NCBI GenBank assembly: GCA_964509545.1
Contig: CAZDXQ010000001.1
Span: 124,001 to 188,000, forward strand
Length of the DNA stretch: 64,000 nucleotides
From: JADJWR01 sp964509545
Lineage (GTDB): Bacteria; Pseudomonadota; Gammaproteobacteria; Burkholderiales; Burkholderiaceae_F
Direction: 5' to 3'
Both the position numbers and the translations under genes were made by a program. Below, one piece after another: positions 8,462 through 17,540 of the stretch. The notes under the pieces are model-generated. The model saw nothing but the letters and a program-made list of their open reading frames with translations, was not told the origin of the DNA and ran no database searches. Positions within the stretch are counted from its first letter, which is position 1; each line of letters begins with the position of its first letter.

Positions 8462-9751
8462 ATGCGCCTCGAAACCCTGGCCGTCCATGGCGGCTACAGC
8501 CCCGATCCGACCACGCACGCCGTGGCGGTACCCGTTTACCAGACCACGTCCTACGCCTTTGACTCTGCGAAGCACGGCGCCGACCTGTTCGACCTGAAGG
8601 TGCAGGGCAATATCTACTCGCGGATCATGAATCCGACCAACGATGTGCTGGAAAAGCGCCTGGCGGCGATGGAAGGCGGCATCGGCGGCCTGGCGCTTGC
8701 CAGCGGCATGGCGGCGATCACCGCCGCGATCCAGACCGTCGCCGAGGCCGGCGACAACATCGTCGCCGCCAGCCAGCTGTACGGCGGCACCTACAACCTG
8801 CTCGCGCATACGCTGCCGCAGCAGGGCATCGAAACCCGCTTCTTCAGTCTCGACGCGCCGCAGTCGATCGGGGCAGTGGCCGATGAGCGGACCAAGGCCG
8901 TATTCGTCGAATCGATCGGCAATCCGTCGGGGCGCATCGCCGACATCGCGCGCCTGGCCGCGGCTGCGCATGAAGCGGGCGTGCCGCTGATCGTCGACAA
9001 CACCGTGGCGACCCCCTATCTGCTGCGGCCGTTCGAGCACGGCGCCGACATCGTCGTGCATTCACTGACCAAGTACCTCGGCGGCCATGGCACTACGGTC
9101 GGCGGCCTGCTGGTCGACAGCGGCCGATTTCCCTGGATCGAACACGCCGCCCGCTTTCCGCGGCTGAACAGCCCGGATCCCTCCTACCATGGAGTCGTCT
9201 ACACGGAGGCCCTGGGGCCGGCCGCCTACATCGGCCGCGCTCGCGTCGTGCCGCTGCGCAATACCGGCGCCGCACTTTCCCCTTTTAACGCCTTCCTGCT
9301 GCTGCAGGGCATCGAGACGCTGGCGCTGCGGATGGACCGGATCAACGACAACGCGCTCGACATCGCCCGCTTCCTGCAGAACCAGCCAACCGTGACCTGG
9401 GTCCGCTATGCCGGACTGCCGTCGCATCCCGACCACGCCCTGGCGCAACGGCTGCTGCGCGGTCGCGCCTCCGGCGTGCTGTCCTTCGGCGTGCGCGGCG
9501 GGCGGGCAGCCGGTGAACGCTTCCTCGACGCGCTGAAACTCGTCACGCGGCTGGTCAACATCGGCGACGCGAAGTCGCTGGCCACGCACCCGGCCTCGAC
9601 CACGCACCGGCAGCTCGCACCGGCCGAACTCGAGCGCGCCGGCGTCACCGAGGACATGGTGCGGCTGTCGGTCGGCATCGAGCACATCGACGACCTGCTC
9701 GCCGACATCGACCAGGCGCTGCGCGCGTCGCAGCTGCGCGCGGCCGCGTAG
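8462..9751 (+). CDS. metY: O-acetylhomoserine/O-succinylhomoserine sulfhydrylase (PLP)
   Basis: Cys/Met-metabolism PLP enzyme of 429 residues, the length of the MetY branch. It begins MRLETLAVHGGYSPDPTTHA and carries the PLP lysine in HSLTKYLGGHGTTVGG. The family condenses an activated homoserine with sulfide to homocysteine, which pairs with MetX at 48.7-49.8 kb. The start ATG 8462 has GGAG five bases upstream. A hairpin with an 8-bp stem (8363-8381) lies in the 106-base gap before the gene. Related gamma-lyases or O-succinylhomoserine enzymes are the alternatives. Confidence 0.88.
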   Translation: MRLETLAVHGGYSPDPTTHAVAVPVYQTTSYAFDSAKHGADLFDLKVQGNIYSRIMNPTNDVLEKRLAAMEGGIGGLALASGMAAITAAIQTVAEAGDNIVAASQLYGGTYNLLAHTLPQQGIETRFFSLDAPQSIGAVADERTKAVFVESIGNPSGRIADIARLAAAAHEAGVPLIVDNTVATPYLLRPFEHGADIVVHSLTKYLGGHGTTVGGLLVDSGRFPWIEHAARFPRLNSPDPSYHGVVYTEALGPAAYIGRARVVPLRNTGAALSPFNAFLLLQGIETLALRMDRINDNALDIARFLQNQPTVTWVRYAGLPSHPDHALAQRLLRGRASGVLSFGVRGGRAAGERFLDALKLVTRLVNIGDAKSLATHPASTTHRQLAPAELERAGVTEDMVRLSVGIEHIDDLLADIDQALRASQLRAAA

Positions 9752-9757
9752 CGCGAA

Positions 9758-10228
9758 CTAGGCGCCGCCGGCGTAGCCGTGCTGGCGCCAGGCCTCGAAC
9801 ACGACCACGGCCACCGCGTTGCTCAGGTTCAGGCTGCGGTTGCCCGGACGCATCGGCAGGCGTAGCCGCTGCTCGTCGGCAAACCGTCTGCGCAGCGCTT
9901 CAGGCAGTCCGCGCGTTTCAGCGCCGAAGACCAGCCAGTCACCGGCCGCAAAGCGGACGTCGCAGTACCGCCTCGTGGCGCGCGTCGTCAGGGCGAACAT
10001 CCGCCCGGGTTCCGGGCATTCTGCGGCAAGCAGCGCGTCGAACGAATCGTGCACGTTGAGCGCCGCGTATTCTCGATAGTCCAGTCCGGCACGCCGAAGC
10101 TGCTTGTCGGTCAGTTCGAAGCCGAGCGGACGCACAAGGTGCAGCCGCGCGCCGGTGTTGGCGGCCAGGCGGATCACGTTGCCGGTGTTGGGCGGGATCT
10201 CCGGCTCGACGAGAACGATATTGAACAT
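9758..10228 (-). CDS. trmL: tRNA (cytidine(34)-2'-O)-methyltransferase
   Basis: SPOUT methyltransferase modifying the wobble base of tRNA-Leu isoacceptors. Starts MFNIVLVEPEIPPNTGNVIR, with the SAM-binding knot motifs FGAETRGLPEAL and RSLNLSNAVAVVVFEAWRQ, and the normal 156-residue length. Converges on metY with 6 bases between stops. Confidence 0.95.
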   Translation of the reverse strand: MFNIVLVEPEIPPNTGNVIRLAANTGARLHLVRPLGFELTDKQLRRAGLDYREYAALNVHDSFDALLAAECPEPGRMFALTTRATRRYCDVRFAAGDWLVFGAETRGLPEALRRRFADEQRLRLPMRPGNRSLNLSNAVAVVVFEAWRQHGYAGGA

Positions 10229-10277
10229 CGCGGGACGCGGCGTTCGGCGCGCTGCGCCGCCATTGCCGCCAGCACGG

Positions 10278-10946
10278 CTACCTGGTGCAGGTTCCCAGCT
10301 GGCTCTGCGGAAAATCCTTCTGGATCTCGGCCAGCTGCTGCGCCAGCGGCGGATCGACTTCGCGGATCTCGAAGCGCGTCGTCGCGGCGGTCGACGGACG
10401 CTCGGACAGCTGCACGCCCTTGAAGCCGCGTCGCGTCAGGTCGGCCTGATGGCGCTGCGCCAGGTCCTGGTCGCGGAACGAGCCGAGCAGGATCGCGTTG
10501 GGCATCGACGAGTTCTCGCCCATTACCACGACGTCGCGGATGCCGCGCCCGCGCAGGTCCTGCACGGTGCGTTCGGCCTCGGCGCGCGAGGCGAGCGGCG
10601 GCAGATAGACGATGTACCAGCCGGGCCCCTCGATGCGCCGCACCTGCAGCCGCTCGCCGAGCGACAGCGCCGCGAGCCGCGCCTGCACCCGCGCCACGTT
10701 GGCATCGTCGAAATCGCCGAACTCCAGGCAGGCAGGCTTGCTTGCAGTGCTGCCGCTCGGCGGCGTGGCGGTGCTGCGCAGTGCAGCGAGCTGCTCCGGG
10801 GTCAGGACGCGAATCTTTTCCGGTTCGATCTGCCGGGTGACGCGCTGCGGCTCGCGACCGGCCTCGGCGATCGGGCCGAACACGCCACGCTGCCAGGCAA
10901 ACAGTGCGAGATTGACCAGCAGCAGGGCCAGAAATGCCAGTTTCAT
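10278..10946 (-). CDS. SPOR-domain membrane protein
   Basis: An N-terminal membrane helix (residues 3-19, MKLAFLALLLVNLALFAWQ) is followed by a variable linker and a SPOR-like domain at about residues 95-170 (WYIVYLPPLASRAEAE ... AILLGSFRDQDLAQRHQ). SPOR domains bind denuded peptidoglycan at division sites. The start ATG overlaps the coaX stop as ATGA. The function is otherwise unknown; birA-coaX-SPOR is a recurring order in betaproteobacteria. Confidence 0.8.
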   Translation of the reverse strand: MKLAFLALLLVNLALFAWQRGVFGPIAEAGREPQRVTRQIEPEKIRVLTPEQLAALRSTATPPSGSTASKPACLEFGDFDDANVARVQARLAALSLGERLQVRRIEGPGWYIVYLPPLASRAEAERTVQDLRGRGIRDVVVMGENSSMPNAILLGSFRDQDLAQRHQADLTRRGFKGVQLSERPSTAATTRFEIREVDPPLAQQLAEIQKDFPQSQLGTCTR

Positions 10947-11773
10947 TGCACCGCGCCGGCACCCGAAGGTGCGGTCGCGGCCAGCGCACGGGCACGCAGG
11001 TAGACGCCTCGCAGCACCAGGTTCTCCTCGCGCACCACTGCCGGCAGCGAGGTGCCGAGGCCGACGTAGGGAGCCAGCTGCGCCGCATAACCGCCGGCGA
11101 GGATCACCAGCGGATCGCCATGCTCATTGCGGAAGTTGCGCACGAAACGCTCGACGAGGCCGAGCTGGCTGCCGATGACACCGCTGGCGATCGCATCGTC
11201 GGTGTTGTCGGGATAGGCGACCAGCTTGCCGTTGGCGAAGGGAAGATTGGCCGTGCCCCGCGCCAGCGCGTCGTACATCATGCGCACACCCGGCGCAATG
11301 ACGCCGCCGATGAACGAGCCGTCGATCGTCACGCCATCGACCGTCGTTGCCGTTCCGGCGTTCACCACGACCAGCGAGCGATCCGGGTGCGCGGCGCGGG
11401 CGGCGAGCAGCGCGTGCCATCGATCGACCCCGAGTTGCGTGCTGTCGCGATAGCCGTTGCGCAGGTGGATGCCCTCGTGCTCGAAGAACGACTGCGTCTC
11501 GAACCAGTGCACCGGCAGCGCCAGGGCCTTCTGCACCGCCTGCTCCATCGCCCGCATCAGCACAGGAGCCGCGACGCCGCAGCCGTACGCGGCCTGAACG
11601 GGCACGGTGATGCGGTCCATCAACTCGCGCGCCAGTGCCGGCGCCATTTCCGCCGGCGGCGCATTGCGCGCCGAGCCGTAGGCCGGCCCGACGCGGCCAT
11701 CAAGCGTCATCAGCACCCACTTCAGTGCCGAATTCCCGGCGTCGAGCAGCAGCCAGTGCATCGGCGCGCTCAT
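10943..11773 (-). CDS. coaX: Type III pantothenate kinase
   Basis: First step of coenzyme A synthesis, phosphorylating pantothenate. ASKHA-fold motifs are present: LLLDAGNSALKW (phosphate 1), GVDRWHALLAAR and VVNAGTATTVDGV (phosphate 2), and GGVIAPGVRMM. The start at 11773 has GGAGAGGG upstream; a second ATG at 11761 begins directly with the DAGNS region. It follows birA on the same strand and overlaps the SPOR gene by 4 bases. Confidence 0.93.
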   Translation of the reverse strand: MSAPMHWLLLDAGNSALKWVLMTLDGRVGPAYGSARNAPPAEMAPALARELMDRITVPVQAAYGCGVAAPVLMRAMEQAVQKALALPVHWFETQSFFEHEGIHLRNGYRDSTQLGVDRWHALLAARAAHPDRSLVVVNAGTATTVDGVTIDGSFIGGVIAPGVRMMYDALARGTANLPFANGKLVAYPDNTDDAIASGVIGSQLGLVERFVRNFRNEHGDPLVILAGGYAAQLAPYVGLGTSLPAVVREENLVLRGVYLRARALAATAPSGAGAVQ

Positions 11774-11825
11774 CGGCCGCCCTCTCCGCCGCGGATCGGG
11801 TCGCCGGGTACGCCTCCCAATGCAT

Positions 11826-12671
11826 TCATTTCGGTGCTCCCCTGGATCGCAGCGAGATTTCGCCGCTGCTGCACGCGCGCGTGCCCTGCTCCGTCTCGAG
11901 CAGCAACCGCCCCTGCCCGTCGACGCCGAGCGCCCGCCCGCTGGCCACGCGCACGCCCAGTTCGAGCAGATCAACCACGCTGTCGCGCTGCGCGAACAGC
12001 GCCATGAAGCGCGCCTGCAGCGGCACGAAGCCCTGCGTCTCGAAGACGTGCAGTGCCTCGACGATCGAGCTGGCCATGCAACCGATCAGCGTCTCGCGCG
12101 CCAAACCGGCGGCGACCGTCACCTCGTCGAGCGCTGCTGCCGGCTGGCCGATCGAATCGCGCATCGCCGCGTCGAGGTGCAGGTTGACGCCGACGCCGGC
12201 GACCACGGTGCGCCGGCCCTCGCCGTCGACAGCCAGTTCGCACAGTACGCCACCGAGCTTGCGCTCGTCGAGGAAAAGATCGTTCGGCCACTTCAGTTGC
12301 ACCGGCACGCCGACCGCGCGCAGCGCCTCGGCGGCGCCGATGCCGCAGGCCAGTGTGGCGGCAGCGATGCGCGCATCGGCGGTACTGACCGGTATCGCCA
12401 GCGAGAACAACAGCGCGTTTCCAGCGCTGGCAAACCAGCGGCGACCGTGGCGCCCGCGGCCAGCCGTCTGGTGCAGCGCCGCCCGCAACACCGGCCGCGG
12501 CGGCTGGGCCTGCCGCGCACGCAGCAACAGGTCGGCATTGGTCGAGCCGGTCTGCTGCACTGTTTCGACAACCACCTGCGGCGCCGCCGAGGCGATCCGT
12601 TCGGCGACCAAGGGCGCCAACGTCGGGCGTCCGGCAGCAGCCTGCACAGGAGAATCGGCAACGCGGGGCAC
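11826..12671 (-). CDS. birA: Biotin-[acetyl-CoA-carboxylase] ligase, no repressor domain
   Basis: Attaches biotin to the carboxylase biotin carrier protein. The biotin/ATP site GRGRHGRRW is intact, as are KWPNDLFL and the C-terminal capping domain. At 281 residues it lacks the N-terminal winged helix of E. coli BirA, so it is a monofunctional ligase that probably does not act as a repressor. The start is GTG 12671. Upstream neighbour is divergent. Confidence 0.92.
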   Translation of the reverse strand: MPRVADSPVQAAAGRPTLAPLVAERIASAAPQVVVETVQQTGSTNADLLLRARQAQPPRPVLRAALHQTAGRGRHGRRWFASAGNALLFSLAIPVSTADARIAAATLACGIGAAEALRAVGVPVQLKWPNDLFLDERKLGGVLCELAVDGEGRRTVVAGVGVNLHLDAAMRDSIGQPAAALDEVTVAAGLARETLIGCMASSIVEALHVFETQGFVPLQARFMALFAQRDSVVDLLELGVRVASGRALGVDGQGRLLLETEQGTRACSSGEISLRSRGAPK

Positions 12672-12817
12672 GATGATCTTCTTTTGGAGTACGGACGCCG
12701 TCCTCGACCGGGGAAACGGTCGACGGCACCCCAGAAAACACCGATGAATTTACCATCGACCCGCCAGCCGCCCGGGTGCTGCCTTGCTCGCCGGCCGGCC
12801 GATACGCACAATGAGTG

Positions 12818-13981
12818 ATGCTTGCGCTGCCGTCCGACCCTAGCGTTGCGCCCGCCAAGCCAGCGCGCACCGTCGGCGGGGCGGTGTCACGCGCTTCGCC
12901 GGTGGCGCGGGCGGCGTTGCTCGCCTACTGCGTTTTGCTCGTCTACGGCAGCCTGTCGCCGTGGCAGGGCTGGCGTTCCCTTGGCGTCGATGTCTTTGCC
13001 TTCCTGCGCGCGCCGTGGCCGGCATACGTCACAGCATTCGACCTGTCGGTGAACGTCCTGGCCTACGCGCCGCTCGGCCTGCTGCTCGTGCTGGCGCTGT
13101 ATCCAAGGCTGCGTGGGCTGCCGGCGCTGGCGCTGGCCGTGGCAGCGGCCACGGCCCTTTCGGTGCTGCTGGAAAGCCTGCAGAACTTCCTGCCGATGCG
13201 AATCGCGTCCAATCTGGACGTGCTGACCAATGCCGGCGGCGCGCTGCTCGGCAGCATCGGCGGCGTCGCCCTGGCGCCGGCGCTGATCGACCACGGGCGG
13301 TTGCAGCAGGCGCGCCGGCGCTGGTTCCGGCCGCACACCGCCGCCGTGCTGGTCCTGGTCATGCTGTGGCCGCTGGCGCAGATCCACCCCGGACCGATGC
13401 TGTTCGGCAACGGCGAACTGAACCGCGACTGGACCAACGCAGTCGTCGGCCTGTTCGCCGCCAGGATGCCGATCTTCGACGCCAGCGAATTCGCCGCCGC
13501 CGAAGTCCTTGCCGCCGCCTGCGGCATGCTCGCCGCCGGTTCGGCATTGACCGCGATCATGACGCGGCGGGCGCCGCGGCTGCGCCTGCTCCTGCTGCTG
13601 CTTGCCGCCGCGCTCGTCACCAAGGCGATCTCCTACGGCCACGAGCTGGGGCCAGAACGTGCGCTGGCGTGGCTGACTCCCGGCGCAATCGCCGGGCTGG
13701 CAGTGGGTCTGCTCGCAGTCACCGCCGCCGCTGCCGCATCGGCGCGCGGCGCCACGGCGGTCGCGCTCGTGGCGCTTCTGGTGCTGGTCATCACCGTCAA
13801 TGCCGTGCCCGCCAATCCTTATCACGCGCACTGGCTCGCCGCCAGGCAACCGGGGCGACTGCGCGACGTCGCAGCGGCCACCGACTGGCTGACGAAGGCG
13901 TGGCCTTTCGTGATGCTCGGCGTGCTGCTGTGGTCGATGCGCATGCGCCGGAGGCAACTGCGCGCGCCTCGGGGTCGATGA
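12818..13981 (+). CDS. VanZ-like multi-spanning membrane protein
   Basis: About 387 residues with around ten hydrophobic segments. The N-terminal part resembles the VanZ family (YGSLSPWQGW, FDLSVNVLAYAPLGLLL, ESLQNFLPMRIASNLDVLTNAGGALLG). Only this part is recognisable; the C-terminal membrane half and the periplasmic-looking NPYHAHWLAARQPG segment are unassigned. The start is ATG 12818 or the adjoining GTG 12815. Divergent from birA. Function unknown; VanZ in enterococci lowers teicoplanin sensitivity but that should not be assumed here. Confidence 0.75.
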   Translation: MLALPSDPSVAPAKPARTVGGAVSRASPVARAALLAYCVLLVYGSLSPWQGWRSLGVDVFAFLRAPWPAYVTAFDLSVNVLAYAPLGLLLVLALYPRLRGLPALALAVAAATALSVLLESLQNFLPMRIASNLDVLTNAGGALLGSIGGVALAPALIDHGRLQQARRRWFRPHTAAVLVLVMLWPLAQIHPGPMLFGNGELNRDWTNAVVGLFAARMPIFDASEFAAAEVLAAACGMLAAGSALTAIMTRRAPRLRLLLLLLAAALVTKAISYGHELGPERALAWLTPGAIAGLAVGLLAVTAAAAASARGATAVALVALLVLVITVNAVPANPYHAHWLAARQPGRLRDVAAATDWLTKAWPFVMLGVLLWSMRMRRRQLRAPRGR

Positions 13982-14027
13982 ACGCGGCGTCGGCTCCTTA
14001 GAATCCGCTTTTCGGGAGGCATCGGCG

Positions 14028-14348
14028 ATGAGCTACTACGAGCGCCACGTGTTCTTCTGCCTGAACCGGCGCGACGACGGCCGCGCCTGCTGCGCCTCGC
14101 ACGACGCCGAGCGGATGCAGGCGCACGCCAAGGCCCGGATCAAGAAGCTGGGCCTGAGCGGCAAGGGCCGGGTGCGTATCAACAAGGCCGGCTGCCTCGA
14201 TCGGTGCGACGAAGGTCCCTGCGTGGTCGTGTACCCGGAAGCGGTCTGGTACACGTACGTCGACGAGCACGATATCGACGAGATCGTCGACCGCCACCTG
14301 ATCGGCGGCGAGACGGTCGAGCGGCTGCGTCTGCCGGGCGGCGCGTGA
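14028..14348 (+). CDS. Thioredoxin-like [2Fe-2S] ferredoxin
   Basis: A 106-residue protein with the cysteine spacing of the thioredoxin-fold 2Fe-2S ferredoxins: C11 in HVFFCLNRR, a CC pair near residues 22-23 and GCLDRCDEGPC around residues 56-66. It is a small soluble electron carrier or cluster protein whose partner is unknown. The following hydrolase gene is translationally coupled by a GTGA overlap, so the two are co-expressed. Confidence 0.85.
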   Translation: MSYYERHVFFCLNRRDDGRACCASHDAERMQAHAKARIKKLGLSGKGRVRINKAGCLDRCDEGPCVVVYPEAVWYTYVDEHDIDEIVDRHLIGGETVERLRLPGGA

Positions 14349-14998
14349 CGGCGCGGCCGCACCTGCGCAGCGAACGCCGGCTGATCGACGGGCCGGCCGG
14401 CCGGATCGAAGTGGCTATCGACGGGCCCGACGGCGCACCCGTCGGCCTCGCCTGCATCGGTCATCCGCACCCCCTTTACGGCGGCACGCTCGAGAACAAG
14501 GTCGCGGCCACGCTGGCACGCGCCTTCGCCAGCCTGGGCTGGCTGGCTGTGCGGCCGAACTTTCGCGGCGTCGGCGCCAGCGCCGGCGAGCATGATCACG
14601 GTCGCGGCGAAACCGACGACTTCCTGCACGTGATCGAAAGCGCGCCGCAATGGTTCGATGGGGGCGCGGCGAAGCTGCCGCGTGCACTGGCCGGATTTTC
14701 CTTCGGCAGTTTCGTTGCGGCGCAGGCCGCGGCAAGGCTCGTTCCGCCGGCCGCGCACCTGATCCTCGTCGGCGCGGCGGCCGGCAAATGGCCGATGCCG
14801 ACGGTCACGGCCGAGACGCTGGTGATTCACGGCGAATACGACGAAACGATCCCGCTGGCGCACGTGCTCGACTGGGCGCGGCCGCAGGATCTGCCGGTGG
14901 TGGTGATGCCCGGCGCCGACCATTTCTTCCATCGCCGGCTGTCGGCGCTGAAGCGGCTGGTCTGCGAATACATACTCGGCCGGAGTCAACGTCACTGA
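14345..14998 (+). CDS. Alpha/beta hydrolase (COG2945-like)
   Basis: A 217-residue single-domain hydrolase. The nucleophile elbow is GFSFGSF, with an acidic residue in HGEYDETIPL and histidine in GADHFFHRRL completing a plausible triad; HPHPLYGGTLENKV forms the oxyanion region. The start GTG 14345 overlaps the ferredoxin stop. Substrate unknown. Confidence 0.83.
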   Translation: MTARPHLRSERRLIDGPAGRIEVAIDGPDGAPVGLACIGHPHPLYGGTLENKVAATLARAFASLGWLAVRPNFRGVGASAGEHDHGRGETDDFLHVIESAPQWFDGGAAKLPRALAGFSFGSFVAAQAAARLVPPAAHLILVGAAAGKWPMPTVTAETLVIHGEYDETIPLAHVLDWARPQDLPVVVMPGADHFFHRRLSALKRLVCEYILGRSQRH

Positions 14999-15115
14999 CG
15001 GATCGGCCGGCGCGCTGGCCGGCCGCAGCACGCCGGCGCGTACGACTCATCCTTTCGTCGAGCACGCATCGACGCGTTTTTCTGCGAGCATTGCCGCGCT
15101 CAACGGAGAAGGCAG

Positions 15116-15595
15116 ATGGCTGACCTTCGCGTCTTCGGCAAGACGCCTAAGGGCACGGCAGAGATCACCGTGCGCGGCGGCGGCCTGTCGCTGGCCCAGC
15201 GCCGGTTGCTGATCCTCGTCGATGGCAGCCGCGACGTCGACCAGCTGTCGACGATGGTGGCATCGGACGTCGAGGAGTCGTTGCGCGTCCTGCAGGAAGG
15301 CGGCTACATCAGCCTCGTCGGCACCGCAACCCGTCCGGCCGAGGCGACGACAGTGGCCAATCCGGCGCCGCTGGTCGAGGCGGAAATGACCTCGGTAGCC
15401 GAAGCCAAGGTACGCGCCGCGCGCGCCCTGAACGACATGCTCGGCCCCGCCGCCGACGACCTCGCCATCGCCATCGAGAAGGCGAGGAACGGCGAGCAGC
15501 TGCGTCCGCTGATCCGCGAGGCGGAGCGGCTGATCGGTGCCGCCCGCGGTCCGGCCGCGGCCGAGGCGTTCATCGACGCCGTCCGCCGGCGGTAA
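15116..15595 (+). CDS. Conserved-looking small protein of unknown function
   Basis: A 159-residue soluble protein that I do not recognise as a named gene. Residues 22-65 (SLAQRRLLILVDGSRDVDQL ... EESLRVLQEGGYISL) look like a winged-helix or histidine-kinase-associated helical module. A linker follows and then a helical C-terminus ending EAFIDAVRRR. A start-proximal GGAGAAGGCAG gives a good ribosome site. Directly after the stop, the 9-bp arms AGCAGCAGC/GCTGCTGCT (15595-15625) can form a hairpin without a T-tract. Confidence 0.6.
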   Translation: MADLRVFGKTPKGTAEITVRGGGLSLAQRRLLILVDGSRDVDQLSTMVASDVEESLRVLQEGGYISLVGTATRPAEATTVANPAPLVEAEMTSVAEAKVRAARALNDMLGPAADDLAIAIEKARNGEQLRPLIREAERLIGAARGPAAAEAFIDAVRRR

Positions 15596-15725
15596 GCAGC
15601 AGCGGCCGGCCAGCGTGCTGCTGCTCTCGGCGGGCACCACAGCGCGATGCGCCGCGCCGCTACCATAGATCACCCTATGCGGCGCCCGTATGGCGCGGCA
15701 GCTACCACTCTGGACAAGGAACTCG

Positions 15726-16583
15726 ATGGACTGGCCGCAGTCGACCTGCTACCTGAACGACGAATGGCTGCCACTGGCCGAGGCGAAGATCTCGGTACTC
15801 GACAGGGGTTTCATCTTCGGTGACGGCATCTATGAAGTCGTGCCCGTGTACTACCGCAAGCCATTCCGCTTCGACCATCACCTGGCGCGCTTCGAGCGCA
15901 GCACGGGCGAGATCGGACTGGCCAATCCTTTCGACCGCGCCGGCTGGCGCGCCCTCGTGGATCGGCTGATCGCGACCTGCGCCGACGAGCATCAGTTCAT
16001 CTACTGGCAGGTCACACGCGGCGTGGCCAAGCGCGACTTTTCCTTTCCTGCAGACACGCCGCCGACGGTGTTCGCCATGACCAGCCCGTTCACCAGGCCG
16101 TCGCGCGCGCAGCGCGAGCAGGGGCTGCGTGCGGTCACCCGCGCCGACGAGCGCTGGCTGCGGTGTGACATCAAGTCGGTCTCCCTGCTTGGCGCGGTGC
16201 TGGCGCGGCAGTTCGCCACCGAACACGGTGCTGACGAGGTCGTGCAGTTCCGCGACAGCTGGCTGACCGAAGGCTCGTCGAGCAACATGTGGGTGGTGCA
16301 CGGCGGCACGGTGATCGCGCCGCCGCGCGACCGGCTGATCCTCGAGGGGATCCGCTATGGCTTCGTCGGCGAACTGTGCGCAAGGACTGGCGTGCCGTTC
16401 GAGGTGCGCCGGTTGCGCCAGGAGGAGGTCGCCGGCTGCGACGAGTTGATGCTGACTTCGGCCACGCGCGAGATCCTGCCGATCGTCCTGCTCGACGGCC
16501 GCCCGGTTGGAAACGGCTCGCCCGGCCCCATTTATACGAGGTTGCGTGCGGCCTACGATGAAGCGATCGAGGCGCTGCGCTGA
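15726..16583 (+). CDS. dat: D-amino acid aminotransferase (class IV PLP)
   Basis: Fold-type IV aminotransferase of 285 residues. Motifs include the family N-terminus (YLNDEWLPLAEAKISVLDRG, FGDGIYEVVPVY), the PLP lysine in RCDIKSVSLLG and the glutamate in WLTEGSSSNMWVV. It could supply D-alanine or D-glutamate for peptidoglycan, though branched-chain or 4-amino-4-deoxychorismate specificity cannot be excluded. ATG 15726 follows AAGGA and begins a dat-DUF493-lipB-lipA run. Confidence 0.85.
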   Translation: MDWPQSTCYLNDEWLPLAEAKISVLDRGFIFGDGIYEVVPVYYRKPFRFDHHLARFERSTGEIGLANPFDRAGWRALVDRLIATCADEHQFIYWQVTRGVAKRDFSFPADTPPTVFAMTSPFTRPSRAQREQGLRAVTRADERWLRCDIKSVSLLGAVLARQFATEHGADEVVQFRDSWLTEGSSSNMWVVHGGTVIAPPRDRLILEGIRYGFVGELCARTGVPFEVRRLRQEEVAGCDELMLTSATREILPIVLLDGRPVGNGSPGPIYTRLRAAYDEAIEALR

Positions 16584-16596
16584 CCTTAGGCAACGC

Positions 16597-16875
16597 ATGA
16601 AGACGATCTCCTTCGACGGCGAATCGCCCCTGACCTTCCCGACCGCCTTCCCGATCAAGGTGATGGGCCGGCGCGTCGACCATTTCGCGCAGTCGATCGT
16701 CGAGGTGGTGCAGGCGCACGCGCCTGACTTTGACGCCGCCACCGTCGAATTGCGCGCCTCGCGCCAGGGCAATTACCTGTCGGTGACGGCGACGATCAAC
16801 GCCACCTCGCGCAAGCAGCTCGACGAACTGTACCGGGCGCTGACGAGCCACCCGCTGGTCAAGGTGGTGCTGTAG
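16597..16875 (+). CDS. DUF493 (YbeD-type) protein
   Basis: A 92-residue protein with the DUF493 core (FPTAFPIKVMGRRVDHFAQSI ... GNYLSVTATINATSRKQLDELYRAL). The family is a small alpha/beta fold that regularly sits before lipB, as here. Role unclear; a link to lipoate synthesis is inferred from context only. Confidence 0.88.
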   Translation: MKTISFDGESPLTFPTAFPIKVMGRRVDHFAQSIVEVVQAHAPDFDAATVELRASRQGNYLSVTATINATSRKQLDELYRALTSHPLVKVVL

Positions 16876-16889
16876 CCGCGCCACTGAAG

Positions 16890-17540
16890 ATGGCCGCGCC
16901 GCCTGCCGTGCGCGAACTCGGTCGCGCCGAGTACCTGCCGACATGGCAGGCGATGCGCGAATTCACTTCCCGGCGGACCAACGACACCGGCGACGAACTC
17001 TGGGTGGTCGAACACCCGCCAGTGTTCACGCTCGGGCAGGCCGGCCGCCGCGAGCATCTGCTGGACATCGGCGACATCGCCGTCATTGCGACTGATCGCG
17101 GCGGCCAGGTCACCTACCACGGCCCCGGCCAGGTGGTCGTCTACACGCTGGTCGACCTGCGCCGGCTCGGCATCTTTGTCCGCGAACTCGTCTACCGGAT
17201 CGAACAGTCGGTGATCCAGACGCTCGACGAACTCGGCGTCGCCGCGCAACGCGTTCGCGGAGCGCCGGGCGTCTACGTGCGCGATCCGGCCTCGCGTGCA
17301 AGCGGCGGGCTGGCCGGATACGCCAAGATCGCCGCGCTCGGCATCAAGGTGAGCCGCGGCTGCGCCTATCACGGCGTGGCGCTTAACGTGGCCATGGACC
17401 TGCGGCCGTTCAGCCGCATCAACCCCTGCGGCTACGAAGGTCTGCCGACGGTCGACTTGGCTACACTCGGCGTACCGATCAGCTGGCGCGCCGCCGCCGA
17501 TCGACTGAGCGAGCGGCTGGCGCAGCACCTCACCCGATGA
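16890..17540 (+). CDS. lipB: Octanoyltransferase LipB
   Basis: Moves octanoyl from acyl carrier protein to the lipoyl domains of 2-oxoacid dehydrogenases and GcvH. Conserved motifs: RGGQVTYHGPGQ, the catalytic lysine in GYAKIAALGIKVSRG, and the catalytic cysteine in INPCGYEG. The stop overlaps the lipA start by 4 bases, so the two lipoylation enzymes are coupled. Confidence 0.96.
   Translation: MAAPPAVRELGRAEYLPTWQAMREFTSRRTNDTGDELWVVEHPPVFTLGQAGRREHLLDIGDIAVIATDRGGQVTYHGPGQVVVYTLVDLRRLGIFVRELVYRIEQSVIQTLDELGVAAQRVRGAPGVYVRDPASRASGGLAGYAKIAALGIKVSRGCAYHGVALNVAMDLRPFSRINPCGYEGLPTVDLATLGVPISWRAAADRLSERLAQHLTR

Noticed and set aside
15664..15679. CATAG-N6-CTATG inverted repeat before dat as an operator
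   Set aside because: Five-base arms are too short to support a site without conservation data.
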